Below, one piece after another: positions 1-7,925 of a stretch of 64,000 nucleotides of DNA. The number at the start of each line of letters is the position of its first letter. The stretch's first letter is position 1. The notes beneath the pieces are model-generated. The model was given only the letters and a program-made list of their open reading frames with translations, was not told where the DNA came from and made no database searches. The DNA is taken from the NCBI GenBank assembly GCA_963703085.1, contig OY969789.1, positions 3,658,001 through 3,722,000 of the forward strand, in the 5' to 3' direction. Position numbers and translations under genes: made by a program. This DNA comes from DATAEG01 sp963703085. Its GTDB lineage: Bacteria > Actinomycetota > Actinomycetes > Mycobacteriales > Jatrophihabitantaceae.

Positions 1-393
1 ACCTATCACGTCAGCGAGGAGCAGCAGGGCCACCTCGTGAACCCGGTGCTGCACTTTCCCGGCGTGGAGGAGCAGGACGGCCCGGAGGGCTGCCTGTCCA
101 TCCCCGGGCTGACCTTCGACTGCCGCCGCAAGGAACACGTCGTTGCGCATGGCCAGAACATGTGGGGCGACCCGATCACCGTCGAGGGGACGGCCAAGCT
201 GTCCCGCTGCGTCCAGCACGAGACCGATCACCTGGACGGGGTGCTGTTCGTCGACCGGATGGACGAGACGACGCGCAAGCAGGCCATGAAGGCGATCCGC
301 GAAGCCGACTGGTTCGGCGCAGGCACTCCCGTGGTCAAGGTGAGCCCGCACGCCCCCGGCAAGGTCAGTTCTGCGTTCGGCCCGGCGCGATGA
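1..393 (+). CDS. def: Peptide deformylase, C-terminal part (5' end outside window)
   Basis: Removes the N-terminal formyl group from nascent proteins; metal-dependent and cytosolic. The frame is open from base 1, so the start and roughly the first 50 residues, including the GxGxAAxQ motif, lie upstream. Two diagnostic motifs are visible: EGCLSIPG (motif 2, with the metal-binding Cys) near residue 29 of the visible part, and QHETDHLDG (motif 3, the two metal-binding His and the catalytic Glu) near residue 71. The stop overlaps the fmt start as ATGA, so the two genes that handle the formyl group of initiator Met are translationally coupled. Confidence 0.96.
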   Translation, partial: TYHVSEEQQGHLVNPVLHFPGVEEQDGPEGCLSIPGLTFDCRRKEHVVAHGQNMWGDPITVEGTAKLSRCVQHETDHLDGVLFVDRMDETTRKQAMKAIREADWFGAGTPVVKVSPHAPGKVSSAFGPAR

Positions 394-1325
394 GGCTGCT
401 GTTCGCCGGCACACCGTCCACCGCGCTGCCCGCGCTCACCGCGCTGCTGGAATCGCCGCGCCACGAGGTGGTCGGAGTGCTGACCCGCCCGGACGCCCCC
501 GCCGGGCGGCACCGCCACCTCACCCGGGCACCGGTGGCCCGAGCGGCCGACGCGGCAGGCGTGTCGGTCTTCACCCCGAAGCGGCCGTCCGAGCCGGAAT
601 TCGTCGAGCTCGCCCGCGACCTGCACATCGACTGCGCGCCGGTCGTCGCCTACGGCGCGTTGCTGCCCCGCAGCGTCCTGGACGTGCCGCGGTTCGGTTG
701 GGTCAACCTGCACTTCTCGCTCCTGCCGGCCTGGCGGGGGGCGGCTCCGGTGGCACATGCCGTGCTCGGCGGCGATGAGATCACCGGCGCGTCGACGTTC
801 CTGATCGAGGAAGGGCTCGACACCGGGCCGGTATTCGGCGTGACCACCGAGAAGATCCGTGCTGACGACACCACCGGAACGTTGCTGCAGCGGCTGTCGG
901 TCGCCGGCGCGGGCCTCCTGGTGGCGACGCTGGATGCGATCGAGGACGGCACGGCCGGCCCGGTCCCGCAGGCCGCCGACGGGGTGAGCATCGCGCCGAA
1001 GCTGACCGCGGCGGATGCCCGCGTCGACTTCGGTCAGCCGGCCATGGCCGTCGAGCGGCGGATCCGCGCCTGCACACCCGATCCCGGGCCCTGGACGATG
1101 TTCCGCGGGCAGCGAGTGAAGTTGGGGCCGGTGCGGTGGACCGCCGGCACGGCGGCGGAGGACATCCCGCCCGGCGAGCTGCGCGCCCATCGCGAGGCGG
1201 TTCTCGTCGGCACCGCCACTGAGCCTGTGGCGCTGGGCACCGTGCAGCCGCCCGGCAAGCGTCCGATCCCGGCGACGGACTGGGCGCGCGGCGCCCGGCT
1301 CACTGCCGGTGAGCGCCTTGGCTGA
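390..1325 (+). CDS. fmt: Methionyl-tRNA formyltransferase
   Basis: Formylates initiator Met-tRNA using 10-formyltetrahydrofolate. The 311-residue product has the usual length. It starts MRLLFAGTPS; the catalytic stretch VNLHFSLLPAWRGAAP lies near residues 103–118 (Asn and His of the active site) and the conserved Asp is in LDTGPV near residue 143, followed by the C-terminal tRNA-binding OB domain. The ATG is chosen because it overlaps the def stop (ATGA) and gives the standard N-terminus; a longer in-frame extension back to 162 would run through def and is not credible. The 3' end overlaps rsmB by 17 bp, suggesting one def-fmt-rsmB transcript. Confidence 0.97.
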   Translation: MRLLFAGTPSTALPALTALLESPRHEVVGVLTRPDAPAGRHRHLTRAPVARAADAAGVSVFTPKRPSEPEFVELARDLHIDCAPVVAYGALLPRSVLDVPRFGWVNLHFSLLPAWRGAAPVAHAVLGGDEITGASTFLIEEGLDTGPVFGVTTEKIRADDTTGTLLQRLSVAGAGLLVATLDAIEDGTAGPVPQAADGVSIAPKLTAADARVDFGQPAMAVERRIRACTPDPGPWTMFRGQRVKLGPVRWTAGTAAEDIPPGELRAHREAVLVGTATEPVALGTVQPPGKRPIPATDWARGARLTAGERLG

Positions 1326-2646
1326 CCCGGATCCGGCCCGCCGACAGGCCCTGGCGGTCATCCGCGCGGTGCGCGAGCGCGGCGCGTACGCCAACCTCGT
1401 CCTGCCGCAGCTGCTCCGGGAGAACCGGGTCACCGGGCGCGACGCCGCGCTGGCCACCGAGCTCGGCTACGGCACGGTCCGCGCCGCCGGCGCACTCGAT
1501 GAAGTGATCGGAGCCTGCTCGTCCCGGTCGATCAGCACCATCGAGCCGGCGGTGCTGGACCTGCTCCGGCTGGGCGCGTACCAGATCCTGCGCACCCGGA
1601 TCCCGCCGCACGCGGCTGTGTCGGCAACGGTGAACCTGACCCGGACCGTCCGCCAGGACCGATCCGCGGGGTTCGTCAACGCGGTGCTGCGCCGGGTGAC
1701 CGAGCGCGATTGGGACGGCTGGGTGCGCCACCTGTCCGCCGGCCGTTCGCCCATCGACGTGCTGGCGCTGCAGTACGCCCATCCCGGCTGGATTGCCGAG
1801 TCGTTCGCCGCCGCGCTCGACGGTGATCTCACCGAAACCGCCGCTGCCCTGACCGCGGACGACGAGCGCCCGGTCACGCACCTGGTTGCCCGGCCGGGTC
1901 TGATCGATCGCGACCGACTCGCCGAATCGGCCGGTGGCCAGCCCGGTCCCTGGTCTGCCTACGCGGTGCGGCTGGACGGTGGCGATCCCGGGGCACTGGA
2001 GGCGATCCGGGACGGCCGGGCGGGCGTGCAGGACGAGGGCAGCCAGTTGTGTGCGATCGCGGTGGCCGGCGCACCGCTGTCCGGGCGGGACGAGCGATGG
2101 CTGGACATGTGCGCGGGCCCGGGCGGGAAGGCTGCGCTTCTCGCCGGACTGGCCGTCGAGCGATCCGCGCACCTGACCGCCCTGGAGCTTCGCGAGCACC
2201 GCGCTGAGCTGGTGCGCGCCGCGGTCGCGCCGTGGGACGTCGACGTGCAGGTCGGCGATGCCACCTCGTGGCCGGGGGTCGAGGGCGGTTACGACCGGGT
2301 GCTGCTCGATGCGCCGTGCACCGGGCTGGGTGCGCTGCGACGCCGTCCGGAGGCGCGCTGGCGGCGCACCCCGGCCGACCTCGCCGACCTGACCGCGCTG
2401 CAGCGGCGACTGCTCACCGCCGCGCTGCGGTTGGTCCGACCGGGCGGCCTCGTCGGCTACGTCACCTGCTCACCGCACCGCGCCGAGACCGTGGACGTCG
2501 TCGCGACCGAGGAGGCGAACCTGCTCGACGCCCGGCCGCTGTTTCCCGGCGTACCGCTGCTGGGCGACGGCCCGACCGTGCAGCTGTGGCCACACCGGCA
2601 CGGCACCGATGCGATGTTCTGTGCCCTCCTGCGCCGTCCGGGCTGA
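1309..2646 (+). CDS. rsmB: 16S rRNA (cytosine-967-C5)-methyltransferase, RsmB/Fmu family
   Basis: SAM-dependent RNA m5C methyltransferase acting on 16S rRNA. The 445-residue protein has an N-terminal NusB-like RNA-binding domain (about 1–135) and a C-terminal Rossmann methyltransferase domain. Visible motifs are the SAM-binding LDMCAGPGGKAALLA near residue 264, motif IV DAPCTGLGALRRRPEARW near 333 (the Cys that assists product release) and motif VI YVTCSPH near 384 (the nucleophilic Cys). The GTG start lies inside the end of fmt, a common arrangement in actinobacteria. The exact target base is by family; I saw nothing unusual in the motifs. Confidence 0.95.
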   Translation: MSALADPDPARRQALAVIRAVRERGAYANLVLPQLLRENRVTGRDAALATELGYGTVRAAGALDEVIGACSSRSISTIEPAVLDLLRLGAYQILRTRIPPHAAVSATVNLTRTVRQDRSAGFVNAVLRRVTERDWDGWVRHLSAGRSPIDVLALQYAHPGWIAESFAAALDGDLTETAAALTADDERPVTHLVARPGLIDRDRLAESAGGQPGPWSAYAVRLDGGDPGALEAIRDGRAGVQDEGSQLCAIAVAGAPLSGRDERWLDMCAGPGGKAALLAGLAVERSAHLTALELREHRAELVRAAVAPWDVDVQVGDATSWPGVEGGYDRVLLDAPCTGLGALRRRPEARWRRTPADLADLTALQRRLLTAALRLVRPGGLVGYVTCSPHRAETVDVVATEEANLLDARPLFPGVPLLGDGPTVQLWPHRHGTDAMFCALLRRPG

Positions 2647-2675
2647 ACCCGCTCTCGATGCGTCGGTCGGCCCGA

Positions 2676-2681
2676 TAGCAT
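2676..2681 (+). promoter_or_regulatory. -10 box of a leaderless rpe transcript
   Basis: TAGCAT fits the actinobacterial TANNNT -10 consensus and sits 7 nt before the GTG start of rpe, so the transcript would begin at or next to the start codon. There is no Shine-Dalgarno sequence in the short gap. No clear -35 box is seen. Confidence 0.5.
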
Positions 2682-2688
2682 CTCGGCG

Positions 2689-3378
2689 GTGCAGCCCTCA
2701 CAGTCGCCCGGCGCTGAACCGCTGATCGCCCCGAGCCTGCTCGCCGCCGACTTCGCCCACCTGGCCGACCAGGTGGATGCGGTGACCAACGCGGACTGGT
2801 TGCACGTCGATGTGATGGACAACCATTTCGTGCCCAACCTGACCCTGGGTCCGGTCGTGGTGCAGAGCCTGCACAAAGTCAGTGCGCTGCCGCTGGACTG
2901 CCACCTGATGATTGACGATCCGGATCGCTGGGCACCGGGGTACGCCGAGATCGGCGCGGCCAATGTGACCTTCCATGCTGAGGCGGCAGCCGACGCGGTG
3001 CGCACCGCGCGAGCCATCCGTGCCGCGGGGGCGATGGCCGGCCTGGCCGTCGACCGGGACACCCCGCTGCAGCCGTACCTCGACATCCTGCCGGAGTTCG
3101 ACACCTTGCTGGTGATGACGATCAAGGCCGGGTTCGGCGGCCAGCAGTTCCTGCCCGAGCTGCTGGACAAGGTCCGACTGGCGCGCCGGCACATCGCCGC
3201 CGGGCATCTCCGACTCTTCCTTGAGGTGGACGGCGGCATCGCCGCGGACACCATCAGCCAAGCCGCTGAGGCCGGCGCAGACGTCTTCGTGGCCGGGACC
3301 GCCGTGTACGGCGCGGACGACCCGGCGGCGGCGGTCAGCGCACTGCGCCAGCAGGCCCGCAGCGCGATGCGCGGCTAG
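2689..3378 (+). CDS. rpe: Ribulose-phosphate 3-epimerase
   Basis: Interconverts ribulose-5-phosphate and xylulose-5-phosphate in the pentose phosphate pathway, which also supplies the ribulose-5-phosphate used by the riboflavin genes just downstream. The 229-residue TIM-barrel protein shows the family signatures LPLDCHLMIDDP (metal-binding His), LHVDVMDNHFVPN near residue 39 (metal-binding Asp), MTIKAGFGGQQF (phosphate loop region) and LEVDGGI near 180. The usual VNPGFGGQ reads IKAGFGGQ, a mild variation. The GTG start is 7 nt after a TAGCAT box, which supports a leaderless mRNA. ribD follows after 8 bp. Confidence 0.96.
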   Translation: MQPSQSPGAEPLIAPSLLAADFAHLADQVDAVTNADWLHVDVMDNHFVPNLTLGPVVVQSLHKVSALPLDCHLMIDDPDRWAPGYAEIGAANVTFHAEAAADAVRTARAIRAAGAMAGLAVDRDTPLQPYLDILPEFDTLLVMTIKAGFGGQQFLPELLDKVRLARRHIAAGHLRLFLEVDGGIAADTISQAAEAGADVFVAGTAVYGADDPAAAVSALRQQARSAMRG

Positions 3379-3386
3379 GTCGACCG

Positions 3387-4418
3387 ATGTCCGCGACCGA
3401 CGACGAGATCGCCTGCATGCGGGCCGCGCTCGTGCTCGGCGAGGCGGCACTCGGCGCCACCAGCCCGAACCCACCGGTGGGCGCGCTGATCCTCGATCGG
3501 GACGGTGCCGTGGTGGGGGAGGGCTGCACCCAGGCCACCGGAGGTGATCATGCCGAGATCGTCGCGCTGCGGGTCGCCGGAGCCGCGGCCCGCGGCGGCA
3601 CTGCTGTGGTCACCCTCGAACCGTGCAACCACACCGGCGCGACGCCGGCGTGTGTCGACGCACTGCTCGCCGCTGGGGTGCGGCGGGTCGTCTATGCCGT
3701 CACCGATCCCAATCCGGTCGCCGCCGGGGGAGCCGACCGGCTGGCCGAGAACGGCGTCGAGGTGGTTGCCGGCACCCTCACCGAGGACGCCGAAGCCGGG
3801 GCGCTGCGCTGGTGGCTGCACGCAGTGCGCCAGCGACGCCCGTTCGTCATCTGGAAGTCGGCAAGCACGCTGGACGGTCGAGTGGCCGCCGCCGACGGCA
3901 CAACCCGGTGGATTTCGTCGCCGAGCTCACTGGCCGATGCGCACCAGCTACGCGCCCGGGTGGACGCGGTTCTCGTCGGCAGCGGCACGGTACTCAGCGA
4001 CGACCCGCACCTCACGGTCCGAAATGCGGAAGGCAGCCTGGCCGACAGGCAGCCGCTGCGAGTGGTGCTCGACCGGCGCCGCCGGGTCCCCGACGATGCC
4101 CGGGTGCTCGACGATGCCGCCGAGACGAGGGTGCTGCGCACCGCCGTTCCGCCGTTCGCGCTGAAAGCGTTGTGGGACGAGGGAGTCCGCAGCGTTCTCC
4201 TGGAAGGCGGCCCTACGCTCGCCGGAGCATTCGTCGCGGCCGGCTGCGTCGACGAGATCGTGCTCTACCTGGCTCCGAAACTGCTCGGCGCCGGGCCGGT
4301 GAGTCTCGGCGACGCGGGAGTCCGCACGCTGGCCGATGCGGTGTCGGTCGACATCACCGATGTGCTGCACGTCGGACCCGACCTGAAGATCATCGGAGCG
4401 CCCCGTTTCGAGGGCTAG
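3387..4418 (+). CDS. ribD: Bifunctional riboflavin biosynthesis deaminase/reductase RibD
   Basis: Carries out two steps of riboflavin synthesis: deamination of the GTP cyclohydrolase II product, then NADPH-dependent reduction of its ribosyl side chain. The 343-residue protein has an N-terminal cytidine-deaminase-like domain (about 1–145) with the zinc motifs HAE near residue 55 and PCNHTGATPAC near 79, and a C-terminal DHFR-like reductase domain beginning near FVIWKSASTLDGRVA and ending with LEGGPTLAGAFVAAGCVDEI. It lies 8 bp after rpe and upstream of the FMN riboswitch, so it may be read from the rpe promoter rather than the riboswitch-controlled one. Confidence 0.97.
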   Translation: MSATDDEIACMRAALVLGEAALGATSPNPPVGALILDRDGAVVGEGCTQATGGDHAEIVALRVAGAAARGGTAVVTLEPCNHTGATPACVDALLAAGVRRVVYAVTDPNPVAAGGADRLAENGVEVVAGTLTEDAEAGALRWWLHAVRQRRPFVIWKSASTLDGRVAAADGTTRWISSPSSLADAHQLRARVDAVLVGSGTVLSDDPHLTVRNAEGSLADRQPLRVVLDRRRRVPDDARVLDDAAETRVLRTAVPPFALKALWDEGVRSVLLEGGPTLAGAFVAAGCVDEIVLYLAPKLLGAGPVSLGDAGVRTLADAVSVDITDVLHVGPDLKIIGAPRFEG

Positions 4419-4481
4419 TAAGCAATGCCACTGCGCCCGCCGGCGCCACACGCATTACTGTGAGCCTGGTACGTGCAAGGC

Positions 4482-4618
4482 GCGCTCCGGGGTCGGTGCA
4501 ATTCCGAGCCGGCGGTGACAGTCCGCGACCCGGCCGCTCAGCCTGTGAAGGCGCAGCGGTCGGTTGACCTGGTGGAACTCCAGGACCGACGGTGAAAGTC
4601 CGGATGGGAGGTTGCGTG
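4482..4618 (+). promoter_or_regulatory. FMN riboswitch (RFN element)
   Basis: The conserved RFN core is readable by eye: CGGGGTCGGTGCAATTCCGA at 4488–4507, the GGCGGTGACAGTCCGCGACCC block at 4511–4531, and the second half with GACGGTGAAAGTCCGGATGGGAG near 4588–4610. It binds FMN and would reduce expression of the downstream ribE-ribBA-ribM-ribH genes when flavin is plentiful. It lies between ribD and ribE, so ribD is outside its direct control. In high-GC actinobacteria control is usually by masking of the ribosome site rather than by a terminator, and I see no U-run terminator before ribE. Edges are approximate. Confidence 0.93.
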
Positions 4619-4707
4619 CCGGGCACGGTGGTGCCGTCGCACAGCCGTGTCCGCGCTGCTCCTCGCCTCGACCCGCAATGGCGCGGTGACCAGAGGGGCT
4701 GGAGCAG

Positions 4708-5352
4708 ATGTTCACCGGAATCGTCGAAGAGCTCGGCACGGTAGACCGACTGGATCGGAGCGCGGCTGCGGCCCGCCTCTGCGTGCAGGTCCACACCGTC
4801 GGCACCGACGTGACGCACGGCGCATCCATCGCCGTGAACGGCGTCTGCCTCACCGTCATCTCGGCCGAGCCGTCCGGCACCGGCCGGCGCCTCTCTTTCG
4901 ACGTGATGGCCGAGACGTTGGAGCGCAGTGTGATCGGCGGCCTGGCGCCCGGCGACCGCGTCAACCTGGAGCGTTCGGTGCGACCTGACGGTCGGCTGGG
5001 CGGGCACATCGTGCAGGGCCACGTCGACGGCACCGGCCGGGTGCTCAGCCGCACCCCCGGCGACGGCTGGGAGACGGTGCGCTTCGCGTTGCCCACCGAC
5101 CTGAGCAGGTATGTCGCGGAGAAGGGCTCCATCGCGGTCGATGGAGTGTCGCTCACCGTGGCGGCAGTCGGCGCGGACTGGTTCGAGGTCGGCCTGATCC
5201 CCGAGACGCTTCGCGCCACCACCCTCGGTGCCCGGGCGCCCGGTGACCCGGTGAACCTCGAGGTCGACGTGCTGGCCAAGTACACCGAACGCCTCCTGCA
5301 AGCCGCCGCACTCCCGTCCGGCTCACCGCTGACTCGGGAGGAGGCCCGATGA
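4708..5352 (+). CDS. ribE: Riboflavin synthase alpha chain
   Basis: Dismutates two 6,7-dimethyl-8-ribityllumazine molecules to riboflavin. The 214-residue product starts with the hallmark MFTGIVEELG and is built of two similar lumazine-binding barrels; the second begins near GHIVQGHVDGTGRV (about residue 97). Its start is 90 bp after the FMN riboswitch and is preceded by CTGGAG. It overlaps ribBA by ATGA. Confidence 0.97.
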   Translation: MFTGIVEELGTVDRLDRSAAAARLCVQVHTVGTDVTHGASIAVNGVCLTVISAEPSGTGRRLSFDVMAETLERSVIGGLAPGDRVNLERSVRPDGRLGGHIVQGHVDGTGRVLSRTPGDGWETVRFALPTDLSRYVAEKGSIAVDGVSLTVAAVGADWFEVGLIPETLRATTLGARAPGDPVNLEVDVLAKYTERLLQAAALPSGSPLTREEAR

Positions 5353-6617
5353 CCGACGTCGAGGTGATCCGGCTGGACACCGTAGAGCGAGCCATCGCCG
5401 ACATCGCCGCCGGCAAGGCGATCGTGGTGGTCGATGACGAACAGCGTGAGAACGAGGGCGATCTCATCTTCGCCGCGGACTGCGCGACGCCGGAGTTGGT
5501 GGCGTTCATGGTGCGGCACACCTCGGGTTACATCTGCGTGCCGATCACCGAGTCGGACGCTGACCGTCTTGAACTGCCGCCGATGTACCGGGTCAACCAG
5601 GACCGCCGGGGCACTGCGTACGCCGTGACCGTCGACGCGCGCAGCGGCGTCAGTACCGGCATCTCCGCCTCCGACCGGGCGCACACCATCAAGTTGCTGG
5701 CAGCTCCGGCGACCACGGCGGCGGATCTGTCCCGGCCGGGACATATCGTCCCGCTGCGGGCCAAGGATGGCGGAGTGCTGCGCCGCCCGGGGCACACCGA
5801 AGCGGCCGTCGACCTGGCCCGATTGGCCGGCCGGCACCCGTCCGGAGTGCTGTGCGAGATCGTCAGCGAGTCGGACCCGCACGGGATGGCCCGCTCGGCC
5901 GAACTTCGCGAGTTCGCGGACAAGCACGGGCTGGCGATGATCTCGATCGCCGACCTCATTGCCTACCGGCGCCGGTCAGAGCGCCTGGTGGAACGCGTCG
6001 CGCAGGCGCGGGTGCCGTTGCGGTACGGGGAGTTCACCGCCGTCGGGTACGCCAGCACCTACGACCTGCGCGAGCACATCGCTTTCGTCTTCGGCGATCC
6101 GGCGTCGGTCGGTGACGGCGCGGACGTGTTGGTCCGGGTTCACTCCGAGTGCCTGACCGGGGACGTGTTCGGTTCACTGCGCTGTGACTGCGGGCCACAA
6201 CTGGATGCCGCGCTCGCGGCGGTCGCGCGGGAGGGGCGCGGCGTCGTGCTGTACATGCGCGGCCACGAAGGTCGCGGCATCGGATTACTGCACAAGCTGC
6301 AGGCCTACCAGTTGCAGGACGCGGGCTCCGACACGGTCGACGCCAACCTCGAACTGGGTCTGCCGGCCGACGCCCGCGACTACGGCACCGGCGCACAGAT
6401 CCTCGCCGACCTGGGCGTGCGCACCATGCGGTTGTTGTCCAACAACCCGGCCAAGCGGACTGCTCTGGAGGGCTACGGGCTGCAGGTCGTCGGCCAGGTG
6501 CCGTTACCGGTGCATGCCAACCCGGAGAACCTGCGCTATCTGCAAACCAAACGCGACCGGATGGGCCACCACCTCGACCTCGACAGCGTCGCCGAGGGCG
6601 GTATGGCCGATGAGTGA
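5349..6617 (+). CDS. ribBA: Bifunctional DHBP synthase / GTP cyclohydrolase II
   Basis: Makes both riboflavin precursors: the N-terminal half converts ribulose-5-phosphate to 3,4-dihydroxy-2-butanone-4-phosphate, and the C-terminal half opens GTP. The 422-residue length is normal. N-terminal motifs are DDEQRENEGDLIFAAD near residue 30, HTSGYICVP and RRPGHTEAAVDLARLAG. C-terminal motifs are ECLTGDVFGSLRCDCGPQL near 263 (zinc Cys residues) and MRGHEGRGIGL near 303. Both domains look complete. The start overlaps the ribE stop (ATGA) and the end overlaps ribM by 8 bp. Confidence 0.97.
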   Translation: MTDVEVIRLDTVERAIADIAAGKAIVVVDDEQRENEGDLIFAADCATPELVAFMVRHTSGYICVPITESDADRLELPPMYRVNQDRRGTAYAVTVDARSGVSTGISASDRAHTIKLLAAPATTAADLSRPGHIVPLRAKDGGVLRRPGHTEAAVDLARLAGRHPSGVLCEIVSESDPHGMARSAELREFADKHGLAMISIADLIAYRRRSERLVERVAQARVPLRYGEFTAVGYASTYDLREHIAFVFGDPASVGDGADVLVRVHSECLTGDVFGSLRCDCGPQLDAALAAVAREGRGVVLYMRGHEGRGIGLLHKLQAYQLQDAGSDTVDANLELGLPADARDYGTGAQILADLGVRTMRLLSNNPAKRTALEGYGLQVVGQVPLPVHANPENLRYLQTKRDRMGHHLDLDSVAEGGMADE

Positions 6618-7302
6618 TGTCCTGGTCACCGTGTTGAACGCGAAGGTGCACGTGCTCGGCGCGGATGTCTTGTGGCGCGAGATCGTCGGCAACGTGTTCG
6701 GCCTGGCCAGCGCCGTCTACGGCATGCGCCGCAAGGTGGCCGCCTGGCCGGTCGGTCTCGTCGGCAACGCAATCCTGGTGACGGTCTTCCTGGGCGGCGT
6801 GTTCCACACCCCGCAGGACAAGGATCTGTGGGGGCAGGCCGGGCGGCAGGTCATGTTCGCCGTGATCGGCATCTACGGCTGGTGGCGGTGGCGGCAGAAC
6901 AAGCGCGCCGATTCGACGCCTGAGCCGGCGGTGCAACCGCGGCAGGCCAGCTGGACCGAACGCGGGCTGCTCGTGGTCGCCGCCGGGGTCGGCGTTCTGG
7001 TGCTGCGACCGATCCTCGAAGCGCTGAACAGTTTCGGGCCGTGGTCGGATGCCTGGATCCTCACCGGCAGCCTGTTGGCCACCTACGGCATGGCCCGCGG
7101 CTGGGTCGAGTTCTGGATCATCTGGATCGGTGTGGACGCGGTCGGGGTGCCGCTGCTGTTGCGCGCGCACTACTACCCCTCGGCGTTGATGTACCTGATC
7201 TACGGCGCGTTCTGCATCGTAGGTTTCGCGCGGTGGCTGTTCCTGTCCCTCGATCGCAGCGGCATCCGACCCGACTCCCCGGCCGTCGAGGTGGTCGCAT
7301 GA
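6610..7302 (+). CDS. ribM: PnuC-family membrane transporter, probably the riboflavin transporter RibM (PnuX)
   Basis: A 230-residue polytopic membrane protein of the PnuC family with about seven hydrophobic segments and the family's aromatic cluster IYGWWRWRQNKR near residue 91. PnuC proteins carry nicotinamide riboside or NMN, but the branch found inside riboflavin operons under FMN riboswitches (RibM/PnuX of Streptomyces and Corynebacterium) imports riboflavin. Its position between ribBA and ribH makes that the best reading. The ATG lies inside the end of ribBA. The stop overlaps the first ATG of a tandem 59-bp repeat. The substrate is inferred from context. Confidence 0.85.
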   Translation: MSDVLVTVLNAKVHVLGADVLWREIVGNVFGLASAVYGMRRKVAAWPVGLVGNAILVTVFLGGVFHTPQDKDLWGQAGRQVMFAVIGIYGWWRWRQNKRADSTPEPAVQPRQASWTERGLLVVAAGVGVLVLRPILEALNSFGPWSDAWILTGSLLATYGMARGWVEFWIIWIGVDAVGVPLLLRAHYYPSALMYLIYGAFCIVGFARWLFLSLDRSGIRPDSPAVEVVA

Positions 7303-7416
7303 CAACCCCACGAAAGCGCTCCGCAAAGAGCACTCCGCGCTTCCGCGGGGGCCCCGCATGACAACCCAACGAAAGCGCTCCGCAAAAAGCGCTCCGCGCT
7401 TCCGCGGGGGCCCCGG
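7299..7416 (+). repeat. Two tandem 59-bp direct repeats, each encoding a tiny basic ORF
   Basis: Units 7299–7357 and 7358–7416 differ at only 4 of 59 positions. Each begins with ATGACAACCC and ends in TTCCGCGGGGGCCCCG, with a GC-rich palindromic tail. Unit 1 reads as a 20-codon ORF beginning MTTPRKRSAKS; its ATG overlaps the ribM stop, and its own stop overlaps the ATG of unit 2 (both ATGA). Unit 2 reads as a 27-codon ORF (7358–7441) beginning MTTQRKRSAKS that runs past the ribH start. A degenerate relative sits directly before argH (51812–51858). Whether the peptides are made, or this is a repeat that merely keeps translation coupled, cannot be told from sequence. Confidence 0.85.
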
Positions 7417-7433
7417 CGTGAGTGGCGGCCGGC

Positions 7434-7925
7434 ATGGCTAGGGAGGGCGCGCCGGCCTCGTCCGCAGTCGAGGGCGCCGCTGAGCTGCGGGTGGCGGTGA
7501 TCGCTGCGTCCTGGCACCAGACGGTGATGGCCGGGCTGCGCGACGGAGCCCGGCGCGCGCTGGCCGATTCCGGCGTGACCGATACCGTCGAGCTGCGGGT
7601 GCCCGGGACGTTCGAGCTCCCGGTGGCCGCTGCTCGGCTCGCCCACTCCGGCGTCGACGCGGTGGTCGCCCTCGGGGTCGTCATCCGTGGCGGCACTCCG
7701 CACTTCGACTACGTCTGCCAGGCGGCGACTGTCGGCCTGACCCAGGTCTCGGTCGATACCGGCGTGCCGGTGGGTTTCGGCGTACTCACCTGCGACGACG
7801 AGCAGCAGGCGTTGGACCGTGCCGGGCTGCCCGGTTCAGCCGAGGACAAGGGCTACGAGGCGGCCGAAGCGGCCCTGCGTACCGCGGTGCTGCTGGCCCG
7901 TTTCCCGGCCGGGCAGGTCGAGTGA
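7434..7925 (+). CDS. ribH: 6,7-dimethyl-8-ribityllumazine synthase
   Basis: Condenses the RibBA and RibD products into the lumazine that feeds RibE. The 163-residue protein has the usual features: AASWHQTVM near residue 24 (ribityl and substrate binding), VPGTFELPVAA near 56, ALGVVIRGGTPHFDYV near 81 (phosphate loop and catalytic His), GVLTCDDEQQALDRAG, and a C-terminal helix with KGYEAAEAALR. The usual GxTPHF signature is intact. I chose ATG 7434 over an in-frame GTG at 7422; neither has a strong ribosome site, and translation may arrive by coupling from the small repeat ORF. The stop overlaps the next gene (GTGA). Confidence 0.95.
   Translation: MAREGAPASSAVEGAAELRVAVIAASWHQTVMAGLRDGARRALADSGVTDTVELRVPGTFELPVAAARLAHSGVDAVVALGVVIRGGTPHFDYVCQAATVGLTQVSVDTGVPVGFGVLTCDDEQQALDRAGLPGSAEDKGYEAAEAALRTAVLLARFPAGQVE

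Noticed and set aside
4455..5927. 490-codon minus-strand ORF opposite ribE/ribBA
   Set aside because: A GC-rich shadow frame; the plus strand has two fully conserved enzymes and the minus frame has no recognisable domain.
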